DNA of 64,000 nucleotides from Microdochium bolleyi (lineage: Eukaryota > Ascomycota > Sordariomycetes > Xylariales > Microdochiaceae), in the NCBI GenBank assembly GCA_001566295.1, contig KQ964246.1:2728001-2792000 (forward strand). The letters are read 5' to 3'. This document shows, piece by piece, positions 22,601-31,952 of this stretch. Position 1 is the first letter of the stretch. Each line of letters opens with the position of its first letter. The position numbers and the translations under genes are program-made. The notes beneath the pieces were generated by a model that was given only the letters and a program-made list of their open reading frames with translations, searched no databases and was not told the origin of the DNA.

Positions 22601-23442
22601 CTGATGTCATCATCAACCCTCACGCCTTCCCGTCGCGAATGACAATAGGCATGTTTGTCGAGTCGCTTGCAGGCAAAGCCGGTGCTCTTCACGGACTGGC
22701 CCAAGATTCCACGCCGTTCAAGTTTGACGAGGAAAACCCCGCAGCCGACTACTTCGGCCACCAACTAAAGATGGCTGGGTACAATTACTACGGCAACGAG
22801 CCGATGTACTCTGGCATCACCGGTGAGGAGCTGGCCGCGGATATCTACATTGGTGTGGTTTACTACCAGCGTCTGCGTCACATGGTCAACGACAAGTATC
22901 AGGTTCGTACGACTGGACCGGTGGTACCGACCACCGGCCAGCCGATCAAGGGTCGTAAGCGTGGTGGTGGTATCCGTGTCGGTGAAATGGAGCGTGATGC
23001 GCTCCTCGCACACGGAACCGCATTCCTGCTCCAGGATCGCTTGATGAACTGCTCGGATTACACACGGTCCTGGATTTGCCGAACCTGTGGATCCTTCTTA
23101 TCGATCCAGCCTACGGTGTCTCCTTTCGGAGGAAAGAAGAAGACTGTAGGCAGTGTCCGCTGTCGTAACTGTGCCACTCGCATTGACGATGTCCAAGACT
23201 CGGACATTGTCAAGGTGCAGGGCGAAGTCTGGGAGGACGGACAAGGCACTCAGTGGGTTGGTGGTGAGGACACTACCATGGTCGCAGTCCCTGGTGCGCT
23301 GAAGTACCTCGACGTCGAGCTTGCCGCCATGGGCATCAAGCTCAAGTACAAGGTTGACTCAAAGGACGTCCCGCGACGGGGAAAGCTGCTACCGGGCACG
23401 TGGGATGGTCAGAACCTCACCAGATCGTTGGTAGCTGCCTGA
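19677..23442 (+). CDS. RPA2: DNA-directed RNA polymerase I second-largest subunit
   Basis: The RPA135 subunit of RNA polymerase I, which transcribes the rDNA in the nucleolus. Exons are 19677-20147 and 20206-23442, giving 1235 residues, the usual size. The 58-base intron has a GTAAGT donor and a CCTAAC branch, and joins QLPIMIK to SSHCHLKDNSP. The start MAPKSNETSTSWSHEFNTL is the first ATG after the stops. Expected regions occur in order: the protrusion with GYFIVNGIEKIIRLLLVNRR, the lobe, the fork with GFLCPVHTPDGSPCGLLNH, the hybrid-binding core with GYDMDDAMILNKSAHERGFG and SRHGQKGVCSQKWP, and the C-terminal zinc clamp with CRTCG and CRNC. It differs from RPB2 and RPC2 in sequence throughout and matches the Pol I branch (RNFPMAINRPSFQGRG). 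Confidence 0.97.
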
Positions 23443-24645
23443 AGCAGACTTGAGGCCCTCTGCCTTGTGTTTTGTTAAACATGCATGAAACGGCGTTACT
23501 GGTTGGGTCATTTATCATGTATATATTGTTTGGGTTGTTGAGCTCCTCGCACATTGCTTACATAGAGTATGTTGCATATCAAGAACATTTACACATTGAT
23601 GACAAGTTCAAACATTCTGACGGCATAGTAGATCTCCTTGCCGACCTTGTGTAATGTGTTTGCCTCATATCGCATGTCGGCTGCCGGCTTTTCGCGAGCT
23701 TCGTGATACAACACCCTGTGTCAAAGATCAGACCGCACGACAGCGGACGTTGCCATCATAGACAGGGCTGTCGATGCCTGAGCCCCTTACGGGCGAGTTG
23801 TGGATAAAAGCCGGCTGTTCGGCAGATATGCGACCTGAGGAAGAGCAATCCTTCTCACACCCCAAACACAACGATTCAAAACATCGTGAGACATGTGGAC
23901 GCTTTCGTGGTCAAGATGCCAAGACGAGATGCAGCAAGAGCATTAACCAAGTGACCACGAGCGAGCTCATGACAGGGTTTGCCACGTTTATATGCCACCG
24001 ACCATGTCATTTGATACGATGTTGTCTCAGTACGCGGACTTTAGGTGCGCGGCATTGAGGATGCCGGTGGAGGTCTTCGCTCCTTCCCATTGTCCCATCG
24101 TCATTCGTGCTGCGATAATCGCAGCTTCCTTCGCGAGAGAAACCATTGCGATTGCACAATGATCACATCGCAAATGTCCGGAACCTTCCCGGGTTGTTCA
24201 CTTCGTCGTCTAATGCGACGCCGTTCCACTGCACTGCTTCTTGGACTGCTCTTGATAGAAGCATCCTACTTGTCGATGATCATTTGACCCCAATCTGTAC
24301 CACCAGGCCTTTGGCGATCACGACGTCTTCGCAGCTGACTGCATGGGGTCTGCTGCAATATTTTGTGCAAATCTTTGGACTCTTGTCTTGGCTCACGTCC
24401 GGCCACGTGGCGGAGGTGTCACGGAGGCAGTAAGGAATTCATCCCAGATTCACTCAACCGTCCGACAAACTGTTGTCACATCAAGCTCAGCAACCCCGAC
24501 TTAAGGACGTCGCGAGGCAACTCGGACGCCAACACATGCCGTATCGCTTTGTCTTAGTGGCATCGTGGTGAACATCGGTCCATATATGCATACTGGCCAC
24601 CTCAGGCCGTGTTCCTCGTCTGAAACCGATCACATCCTTCGAAGC
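23443..24645. other. Intergenic between RPA2 and tyrosinase
   Basis: This 1.2 kb spacer contains the RPA2 3' flank and the tyrosinase promoter. The minus strand at 23589-23970 shows protein-like fragments described separately. No intact gene can be supported. Confidence 0.45.
23589..23970 (-). other. Possible degraded small gene or chance frames
   Basis: On the minus strand an ATG at 23970 opens a hydrophobic, signal-peptide-like peptide, MSSLVVTWLMLLLHLVLAS, with a TATAAA at 23987-23992. It ends at a TGA (23911-23913). The same frame then stays open to 23728 and carries a Cys cluster (CLGCEKDC). A second frame further on reads MRYEANTLHKVGKEIYYAV and stops at 23589; a GTAAGG donor and a CACAG acceptor lie between the two. 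This could be a decayed gene for a small secreted protein, a spliced gene I failed to model, or chance. Open stretches of this length are not rare, so confidence is low. Confidence 0.2.
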
Positions 24646-26751
24646 ATGGCCGTCATGCATTTCACAAAACGACTTCTGGTGCTGTTGCCCTTGGTGGCAA
24701 GCATCGGTGCTTACCAGGACCGAGTTCCGGGAAAGTACGATTTTGGGCGACATGCAGAGAGTCATTTTCTCCGGAGAGAAATTGAAAATGCAACGCACGT
24801 TGCGCCGCTTCCCCTTGTCGGCAATAAACCAGTGTTCAGGAGAGAACTGAGAGACCTCCACAGTGACAAGGACTCCTGGACGCTGTACTTACTCGCGTTG
24901 AACTGGCTTCAATACACGTCGCAAGATAGCAAGTTATCCTACTACCAGCTTGCAGGTGAGCCTTCTATCATGCCAAGATCACGGAGGCCTCGCTGACCTC
25001 GCGCAGCTATCCACGGCGCGCCAGGTCTCACATGGGACTCTGTCGAGCCTGTCCCGGGAAGTGAGAAGGTCGGCTACTGCCATCATGTGTCTGTGCTGTT
25101 TCCAACCTGGCACAGGCCCTACATGGCGCTTTACGAGGTAAGAAAATGAGTCAAATCATGGTCAAGTTGGTTATCCCCGGAGATCGCAGGCACACATGCT
25201 AACAAATCACAGCAAACTCTGTACAACATAGTGCAATTCGTTGCTACCTTGTGGCCCCAATCAGAAGCAGAGCGATGGCGGGAGACAGCTTTGAAGTTCA
25301 GGGTTCCGTACTGGGATTGTTGTAGGGCCACGGGCGAAGGTCGCAGTGCCTTTCCTGATGACATTGCCGGGCAGCCAACAATTACAACTGCAGGCCCCAA
25401 CGGCGACCAGGTCATCGCGAACCCTCTTTACTCATACACTTTCAAGCCATTCGATTCCTCAATATTCCCCGCTTTACCTGTAAGTTCTGGGAGGGCATAA
25501 TGATGTGATATTGCTGATGCTGATTGAATATAGTGGAACAGCTGGCCCGAGACCAAGCGAGCTCCTCAGCCGATGGTAGCTACAAATGCCGTTTCGAACA
25601 ATTCATTCGTTGCACGCGCCTTTGACTTGAACATAGAGAATTACCAGCAGCGTCTCTACAACCTCTTCGCACATTACAACAACTACTCTGCCTTCAGCAA
25701 TGAGGCATGGATCACCAACTCCACAGGCTACACGCAAGACTCCGTTGAATCTCTCCACGACTCGATCCATGTCGCGGCCGGGGGCTACTTTGGCCACCTG
25801 GCCATCATCGGCTTCTCTGCATTCGACCCGTTCTTCTTCCTCCATCATGTGAACTTTGACCGAATCTTCGCCATGTGGCAGGTGCTTAACCCGGACTCGT
25901 TCGTCGTACCCACGAGAGCTGTGTACTCAACGCACACCTCGTCAGCCGGGGCGATGCAAGACGCAGACACAGATCTCACCCCATTCAGGCGCAACGATAC
26001 CTCCTTCTGGACTTCCAACATGGTGCGCGACCACGAAGTCTTTGGCTATACATACCAGGAAGTTGTCAACAAGAGTCACAACGACACTGCCTCGTGGATC
26101 AATAAGCTTTACACGACCTACAGCCCCGTCTCTATGCGCTTCTTGCAGCAAGGATCAGTTACCGAGAGCGACACGGCGGAACACGGCGTCCCAATCATCG
26201 AGCATCATCAGTCAGCCGAGGAGATGGAACACAGTGTCATTCCTTCTACAATACACGCAGGCATCTCGCGGCAGGCGATCTTTCTTGGAGATAACTTTAT
26301 TGACTGGTCCGCGAACATCCGTGCCGACAAGGATATCTACGGCACCTCGTACACTGTGTATCTTTTCTTGGGCAAGGTGCCACGGGATGTGCTTCTCTGG
26401 CCAATCGCAAAAAACCTGGTCGGCTCTCTCGGCGTCTTCGGAATGTCAAAGATGGTCTCTGAATCGAGAATCGGGCAGCAGATTTCGGGCACAATCCCAC
26501 TGACCTCGGCAATCGTACGCAGCATATATCAAGGCCATGTCAACAGTCTCCATGTCGCTGACGCTACAAGATTTCTGAGGACTCACCTCAAGTTCGCAGC
26601 TGCGCTCGCAAATGGCACCATTATTGGTGAAGAAGGTTTCCGGGGATTGAGAATCAGTATCGTTGCTTCCACCACAAGGCGTCCATCAAGCCGATTCGAG
26701 CTCGCAACACGTCAGGATGGAGAGACAAGGTTCACGCTGTTCGATTCCTGA
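24646..26751 (+). CDS. Secreted tyrosinase (polyphenol oxidase)
   Basis: A type-3 copper oxidase that hydroxylates monophenols and oxidises o-diphenols to quinones, leading to melanin or phenol cross-linking. Exons are 24646-24955, 25007-25137, 25213-25479 and 25534-26751, giving 641 residues. The start MAVMHFTKRLLVLLPLVASIGAY reads as a signal peptide with a likely cleavage near residue 23. The copper A site is AIHGAP with YCHHVSVLFPTWHRPYMALY; its Cys-x-His fits the thioether-forming pair of fungal tyrosinases. The copper B site is LHDSIHVAAGGYFG with FFFLHHVNFDRIFAMWQ. After about residue 400 a C-terminal region follows (YGTSYTVYLFLGKVPRDV), resembling the removable domain that shields the active site in fungal proenzymes. 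Several N-glycosylation sites are visible. No clustered pigment genes flank it. The precise substrate cannot be told. Confidence 0.93.
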
Positions 26752-27820
26752 CTGAGGTGTCTCTGTTGACCGCAGTAAGCAAGCTACTGTCGACTGTTGC
26801 TGGCAATTGTGGCAATTGCACATTGTGCAGGGTCCAGGCCATGCACCCAGGTATTTCAGTACCAGATTTCGGAGCCTGCCATCAACTTGATGATGAAGCT
26901 GTGAGCATAGCTTCCCTTGTAACACGGGAACAAATATTGGAAGCATAATCAATGATACGTAATGTCTAATGGTGCAATAGAGAAGGGCCGTGTGTCCTTG
27001 GGGCAGTGGACGTCGGATTCCACAACTCGGTGATCTGCACAAATCTTAAGCACCCGGTGTTCTGGGATCTTCGGTTGCCTGCATCATGATTACTGTCGAT
27101 CCACAGCTTCTTTGTCCCCTTGCATTCTTACATTGCTCACTCCCATCAGTAGCAGTCCTGTAATTAGTAGTACTTGTTTCCTGCCTCCACTCAACTTAAG
27201 GCTTGGCTGGTGAGCAGCGTTGTTTTTGCGCTTCCCAGAGACAGTCTTTCATGCCTTGGTTTGCTTGTTCTGCCGTCGGAGCCTTGTTTCTGCAAAGGAC
27301 AGAGAGATACAGTCGCTGTTGAAGGATGGCTGTTATATCCAGCAGATTGGCCAGCACCGCCACGCCACGCAGCTGCCAACTATAGGAGAGCATCAAATGC
27401 TATACACTCGCCGAACCGCGAAATGCAAAGCACAAGCCGACGTTCACAGCAGGGACACGGACGGGGTTGGACGTGTGTAAGTGGCTGCTGGCCAATCAGG
27501 AGCGCCGGCGAGGTCTTATCTCTGGATTATTCAGGCGGCTTACAGCTCCCTCGCTCCAGGTCATGCTGGCCCCCACAACGGCGACAACCCTGGACACTTC
27601 TGCATGAGGAAGGGGCGGGGGATGTGCTGACTGCGGACGGGGACCTGCCCCATGTCGATCCCCTTGTCAAGCGTGCAGGCACAACGACACCTGGACCGTG
27701 ACCTCTCCTCTGCGCGCGGGACTGCCGGAAAGGCAGCCCGAGATAGCGCTGTTTCCTTGCTGTCACCAGCACGCGGCCGATGCTACGGGAGGCACGGCTC
27801 GGTCGTATTTGCGTGTGCCC

Positions 27821-27841
27821 CTTGCAGCTTGCAGCTTGCAG
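27821..27841. repeat. Three tandem CTTGCAG heptamers
   Basis: Three perfect head-to-tail copies of CTTGCAG, about 1.6 kb upstream of the ammonium transporter. Function is unknown; it may simply be slippage. Confidence 0.85.
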
Positions 27842-28546
27842 AACGAGCAACCTGCAGCGCCAGACCAGATCCCCGCCATCGAAAAGCCGTGGACGAGGCA
27901 CCAGAGGCCCCCAACTCGCGCCCATCGAGCCACATCCCAGCCCGCTCGGCAGTCCGGAATACCTCCAGTACCGTGTATGGGGAAAGGGCTGAGCTCGGCA
28001 GGCAGGCGAGGCAGGCTACGGACAGGCATCCCACAATGTTATCAGTGGGCCCGTGCCTGCTGAGCCGGACAACGTGGAATACCTTTAAGGTAAGGTAGGG
28101 TAGTCAACGGCCGATGATTGTGACTGATCACCTCATGGGGAAGTGGGACGACTCGCAGACCTGACGGCCTTCCAATAGCACAGCAGAGCCGTCAAATCCT
28201 CGGAACAGCCCGACGTTGCTTTTTCAACGATGCCACTAGCCATCCAATGGAGTCGACGGGGCGTATCTCATCGAGACTGGGTCTCTTGACAGACCAAGGT
28301 TTCCCGGATCTGTCTTCACAAGTCCATGGAAACACAGCAGTCTCAGGTCAACTGCGCCCGAAACGAAAGGGCAGCCACTGCCACCCTGCTGGGACCTTGC
28401 AGGCATTCCTGATCGAACCACCGAGCCGTCCGCCTGGCAGGATGGTTCCGCACGGAGATGCAGTCTTCAGCGTGGGAGACAGGAGAGTTAGGCGACCCCT
28501 GGCCTGGCCGTATAAGTACCCCTGCCCCCCGTCGACCGCAACCAAC

Positions 28547-28552
28547 TGATAA
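28547..28552 (+). promoter_or_regulatory. GATA-type site (TGATAA)
   Basis: Matches HGATAR, bound by fungal nitrogen regulators of the AreA/NIT2 type. It lies about 920 bases upstream of the ammonium transporter start. A six-base match is weak evidence alone, but an ammonium permease is a classic AreA/NIT2 target. Confidence 0.3.
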
Positions 28553-28621
28553 GGGACTGGACATGCTCCTCGGCCGCCTGTGATTGGCCTGCCCACCCAA
28601 GCTTTGCTTCTTTCCATGCCA

Positions 28622-28652
28622 GCTTGGCGGCGGCCACGGGATGCCGCCAAGC
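28622..28652. repeat. Perfect 10-base inverted repeat, 11-base spacer
   Basis: GCTTGGCGGC at 28622-28631 is the exact reverse complement of GCCGCCAAGC at 28643-28652. The arms hold CGG/CCG triplets of the kind bound by dimeric Zn2Cys6 transcription factors. It lies about 820 bases upstream of the ammonium transporter. Its role is inferred only from form. Confidence 0.55.
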
Positions 28653-29260
28653 AGGTGAAAGCAGCCTTGGCCCAGCCTGCACTCCGTATGTATACCATTC
28701 ACATTAAACTCCACAGCAGCACAGCTCTGCAGTGGTCTCGTCAGAGCCAGAGACAGTCAGGGGCCACGCCCACCGGCCTGGTCCCTGTCGTGGAGGTTAG
28801 CCACCCTGCATCGTTTCCGAGGAGCCCGCGGAGCACATCAAACACTTCTGCTCGCCTGAGCCCAACCCTAGGTGCGCTATGTGAAGCAGTTCTGCAATCA
28901 GGAGCGACCTCTGCTTGCAGAGATGCGTGGGCCCGTTCTAGGATTCTGGATGCGCAGCATGGTCCCAGTGGGGTGGCTCGAATCAATATCTGGGTCTTGC
29001 AGGTTGCCGTCAACTCCCGGGGCCTTCCAGAAGGCATGGAGATGTATGGCGAGATTGAGGTCCTGCACACAGCGCGGCCACACAAGGGGACCACCAAACC
29101 ATCCTGCACCTCGCGGCGACATTCCTTCTTCGAGCCACCCTCCTGATCCGACATCCATGATCTTGGCACTATTGGCATTCCCTCATAATTAAGTTTCTCC
29201 CACTCGCTCCCCGGCAGCCACCGCGGAACCTTCGACTCGTCTGCTTCGACCCTGCATAAC

Positions 29261-29266
29261 TTATCT
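29261..29266 (-). promoter_or_regulatory. GATA-type site (AGATAA on minus strand)
   Basis: TTATCT on the plus strand equals AGATAA, matching HGATAR. It lies about 205 bases upstream of the ammonium transporter start, a plausible position for AreA/NIT2 nitrogen control. Confidence 0.35.
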
Positions 29267-29471
29267 GGACTCTTTCTTCCTCTTTACATTCTGCAGGTCG
29301 TGTCTCTGCTGCAGCCGAGCCGTTGCAAGACACCGCCGCCACCCGTCCGTTCACATCCCTCGCTTCCTGGGACCGTCTGTCTCTGGACGTCGGATCTTCC
29401 AACTTCTCCATTCCGGATAACGATACTGCTTGCCTGTCTGAGCTCGGGCTAGACAGACACAACGAAGCACA

Positions 29472-31350
29472 ATGGCGGCCGCTGGTGCTGGCGTGGACAC
29501 GGGGTCCTTGCCATATGTCTTCCTGAAGGAATACAACGGCACCGGAGCCACGGGCGGTGATCCGCTCGTCGATAACCTCAACATCTGGTACCAGGTACGT
29601 GAGCCTCGCACTGGTCTATCCGTTTCTTCGCACCACCCTTCTGCATCTCATGCACACGTCTCGGCATACAACCTCTGTGCTCCGGAAACCTGCTATAAGA
29701 TGCTCGGACGATGGGAGATTGTCGCTAACATCGCATAGTCTGGCGACATTGGATGGATGATCACGTCGACTGCTCTCGTGCTGCTCATGATTCCGGGAGT
29801 CGGGTAAGTCTAGGAGACATCAGCCTTGCTCTCGTCGACACGACTGACACATTGACGTGCCTGTCCTACAGCTTCTTCTACTCCGGTCTCGCGCGAAGAA
29901 AGTCGGCACTCTCGCTCATCTGGCTCTCCGTCATGGCTCTGGCGGTGACATCGTTCCAGTGGTTTTTCTGGGGCTACTCCTTGACATTCTCGCACACGGC
30001 CGGCCCTTACATCGGCGACCTGGCCAACTTTGGGTTCAGGGACGTCCTCGCCCGCCCCTCGGTCGCGTCGAGCTCGATCCCGGACCTGCTCTTTGCCGTG
30101 TACCAGGGCATGTTCTCCTGCATCACGGTGGCGCTGGCCACTGGCGCGGTGGCCGAGCGCGGCCGGATGCTGCCCTGCCTCGTCTTCATGTTCATCTGGG
30201 CGACGGTCGTGTATGACCCGATCGCGTGCTGGACGTGGAACCCGTCCGGATGGTCGAACAGGATGGGCGGTCTGGATTTCGCTGGTGGCACGCCTGTGCA
30301 TATTGCTTCGGGCACTGCGGCTCTTGCATGTAAGTCATGCTCCTCGTTCTTCCTTTGCCGGTATCCTGCCCGCCACCAAAACTTCGGGAACCACCAAGCT
30401 GACGACAACGGCGACTCCCGACAGACTCGATGATGCTCGGCAAGCGACGCGGCCACGGCACGCACGAGCTCAACTATCGCCCGCACAACGTCACGCACAT
30501 CGTCATCGGCACCGTCTTCCTGTGGGTCGGGTGGTTCGGGTTCAACGCGGGCAGCGCGCTGGCGGCGAACCTGCGCGCGGTGATGGCGGCGGTGGTGACC
30601 AACCTGGCGGCCTGCTGTGGCGGGATCACGTGGTGCATCCTCGACTACCGCCTCGAGCGCAAGTTCTCGACCGTGGGCTTCTGCTCGGGCGTCGTGGCAG
30701 GCCTGGTCTCGATCACGCCCGGGTCCGGCTACGTGCCGGTGTGGGCGGCGGTGCCGTTCGGCGTGCTGGGCGCCGCGTTTGCCAATTACGCGACCAAGCT
30801 GAAATTCTTCCTGCGCATCGACGACGCGCTCGACATCTTCGCGGTGCACGGCATCGGCGGGCTTGTGGGCAACATCCTGACGGGCCTCTTCGCGACGGGC
30901 CACATCGCCGCGCTGGACGGCGTGTCACGCATCGACGGCGGCTGGCTGGACGGCAACTGGGTGCAGCTCGGGAAGCAGCTCGCCGACTCGGTCACGGGCG
31001 GGGCGTACTCGTTCGTAATGACGTCGGCGATCCTGCTGATCATGAACATGATCCCGGGCTTGCAGCTGCGCGCCGCCGAGGACGCCGAGATCCTGGGCAT
31101 CGACGACGCCGAGATTGGCGAGTTCGCGTACGATTACGTCGAGCTGACGAGGGAGGTGACCAGCGGCGGCAGCGGTGACGGGGACGCGGACAGCGCGAGC
31201 AGGTACTCTTCCGGTGTGGTGGGTGCGTTCGGCGGCGGGATGGGAGGCGGCGGTGGTGGCGGGAACCCGTTTGATCCGCGGGAGAAGAACAGCATCCCGC
31301 TGATGGACGCGAGGGCGTATGCGACGCGCTCGAGGGCGAGCGAGCGGTAG
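29472..31350 (+). CDS. Ammonium transporter (MEP/AMT/Rh family)
   Basis: A plasma-membrane ammonium permease. Exons are 29472-29594, 29739-29803, 29872-30329 and 30425-31350, giving 523 residues. Introns are 144, 68 and 95 bases, all GT-AG. Eleven membrane segments are expected: the first begins around GDIGWMITSTALVLLMIPGVG and the last contains TGGAYSFVMTSAILLIMNMIP. Family signatures include GVGFFYSGLARRKSALS, DPIACWTWNPSGW and VGWFGFNAGSA. Both pore histidines are present, in GGTPVHIASGTAAL and FAVHGIGGLVGNILTG. The His at the first site is the Mep2-like state; in yeast Mep1/Mep3 it is Glu. The conserved cytosolic tail (GIDDAEIGEFAYDYVELTREV) is followed by a Gly-rich linker and a basic end. 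Upstream GATA sites suggest nitrogen control. Which paralogue it is (MeaA-, MepA- or Mep2-type) needs a tree. Confidence 0.95.
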
Positions 31351-31952
31351 TGAGTACCTGTGGTTCGATGGATCGATCGACGGATGGTTGGGGGCAGATT
31401 ATGTTTATGTACATCAGAGCGTGCTTGGATCGTTGCCGGGGTTGGAAATTCTTCTTTGCTACGGCAGGTTTTATTTTGGTGTATACACCCCCATGTATAT
31501 GATGCTCAAGAGATATCCCGTGATATCCAGGTCGGCTTATGCAAGGCGTTTCCAAGCGGTGTTGCTCACTGTCAAGCCCGTGTAAGTGCCAGGCAGGCAG
31601 TTTCCCCACGAACCCCCTGCAGGTGTCCGGAAGTGGAAAGCCCACGCTCGCAGTTGGGGGCCTTTGGTGGAGCACGTCGAGGTCCACAACATCGACCTGC
31701 CAACGACGACGACAGCCCTTGACCTAGAACGAGCATGCGTGAATCGTGAGAAGCTGCATTTCCGCGACTAGGGCGCCACCTGTTCCTCGCTTGTCTCCTC
31801 CGAGCTGCTGCCTGCTCCGTGTCGGGACGGCCTGGGTCGTGAGCCATGGCTAGACGTGCTCCGGGGACCGTGATCTGAAAGGCCGCCCAATCTTGACAGC
31901 ACGCTTCACCTGTCTCCCGCTCTCCAATAACTCGTGAGGGCAATACCAAGAT
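31351..31952. other. Intergenic between ammonium transporter and Pol X gene
   Basis: This 602-base spacer holds the transporter 3' flank and the Pol X promoter. I see no further gene or RNA. Confidence 0.5.

Larger units (their letters stand above)
26752..29471. other. Long intergenic region upstream of ammonium transporter
   Basis: A 2.7 kb spacer with no supported gene. The open frames on both strands between 27.2 and 29.2 kb overlap one another and have Pro/Arg/Ser-rich chance-like composition. It contains a triple CTTGCAG repeat, a 10-base inverted repeat and two GATA-factor-type sites, listed separately. Much of it is likely the promoter and 5' leader of the ammonium transporter. Confidence 0.5.

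Noticed and set aside
30007..30903. 298-codon minus-strand frame opposite the ammonium transporter
   Set aside because: Antisense shadow; the plus strand encodes a complete transporter.
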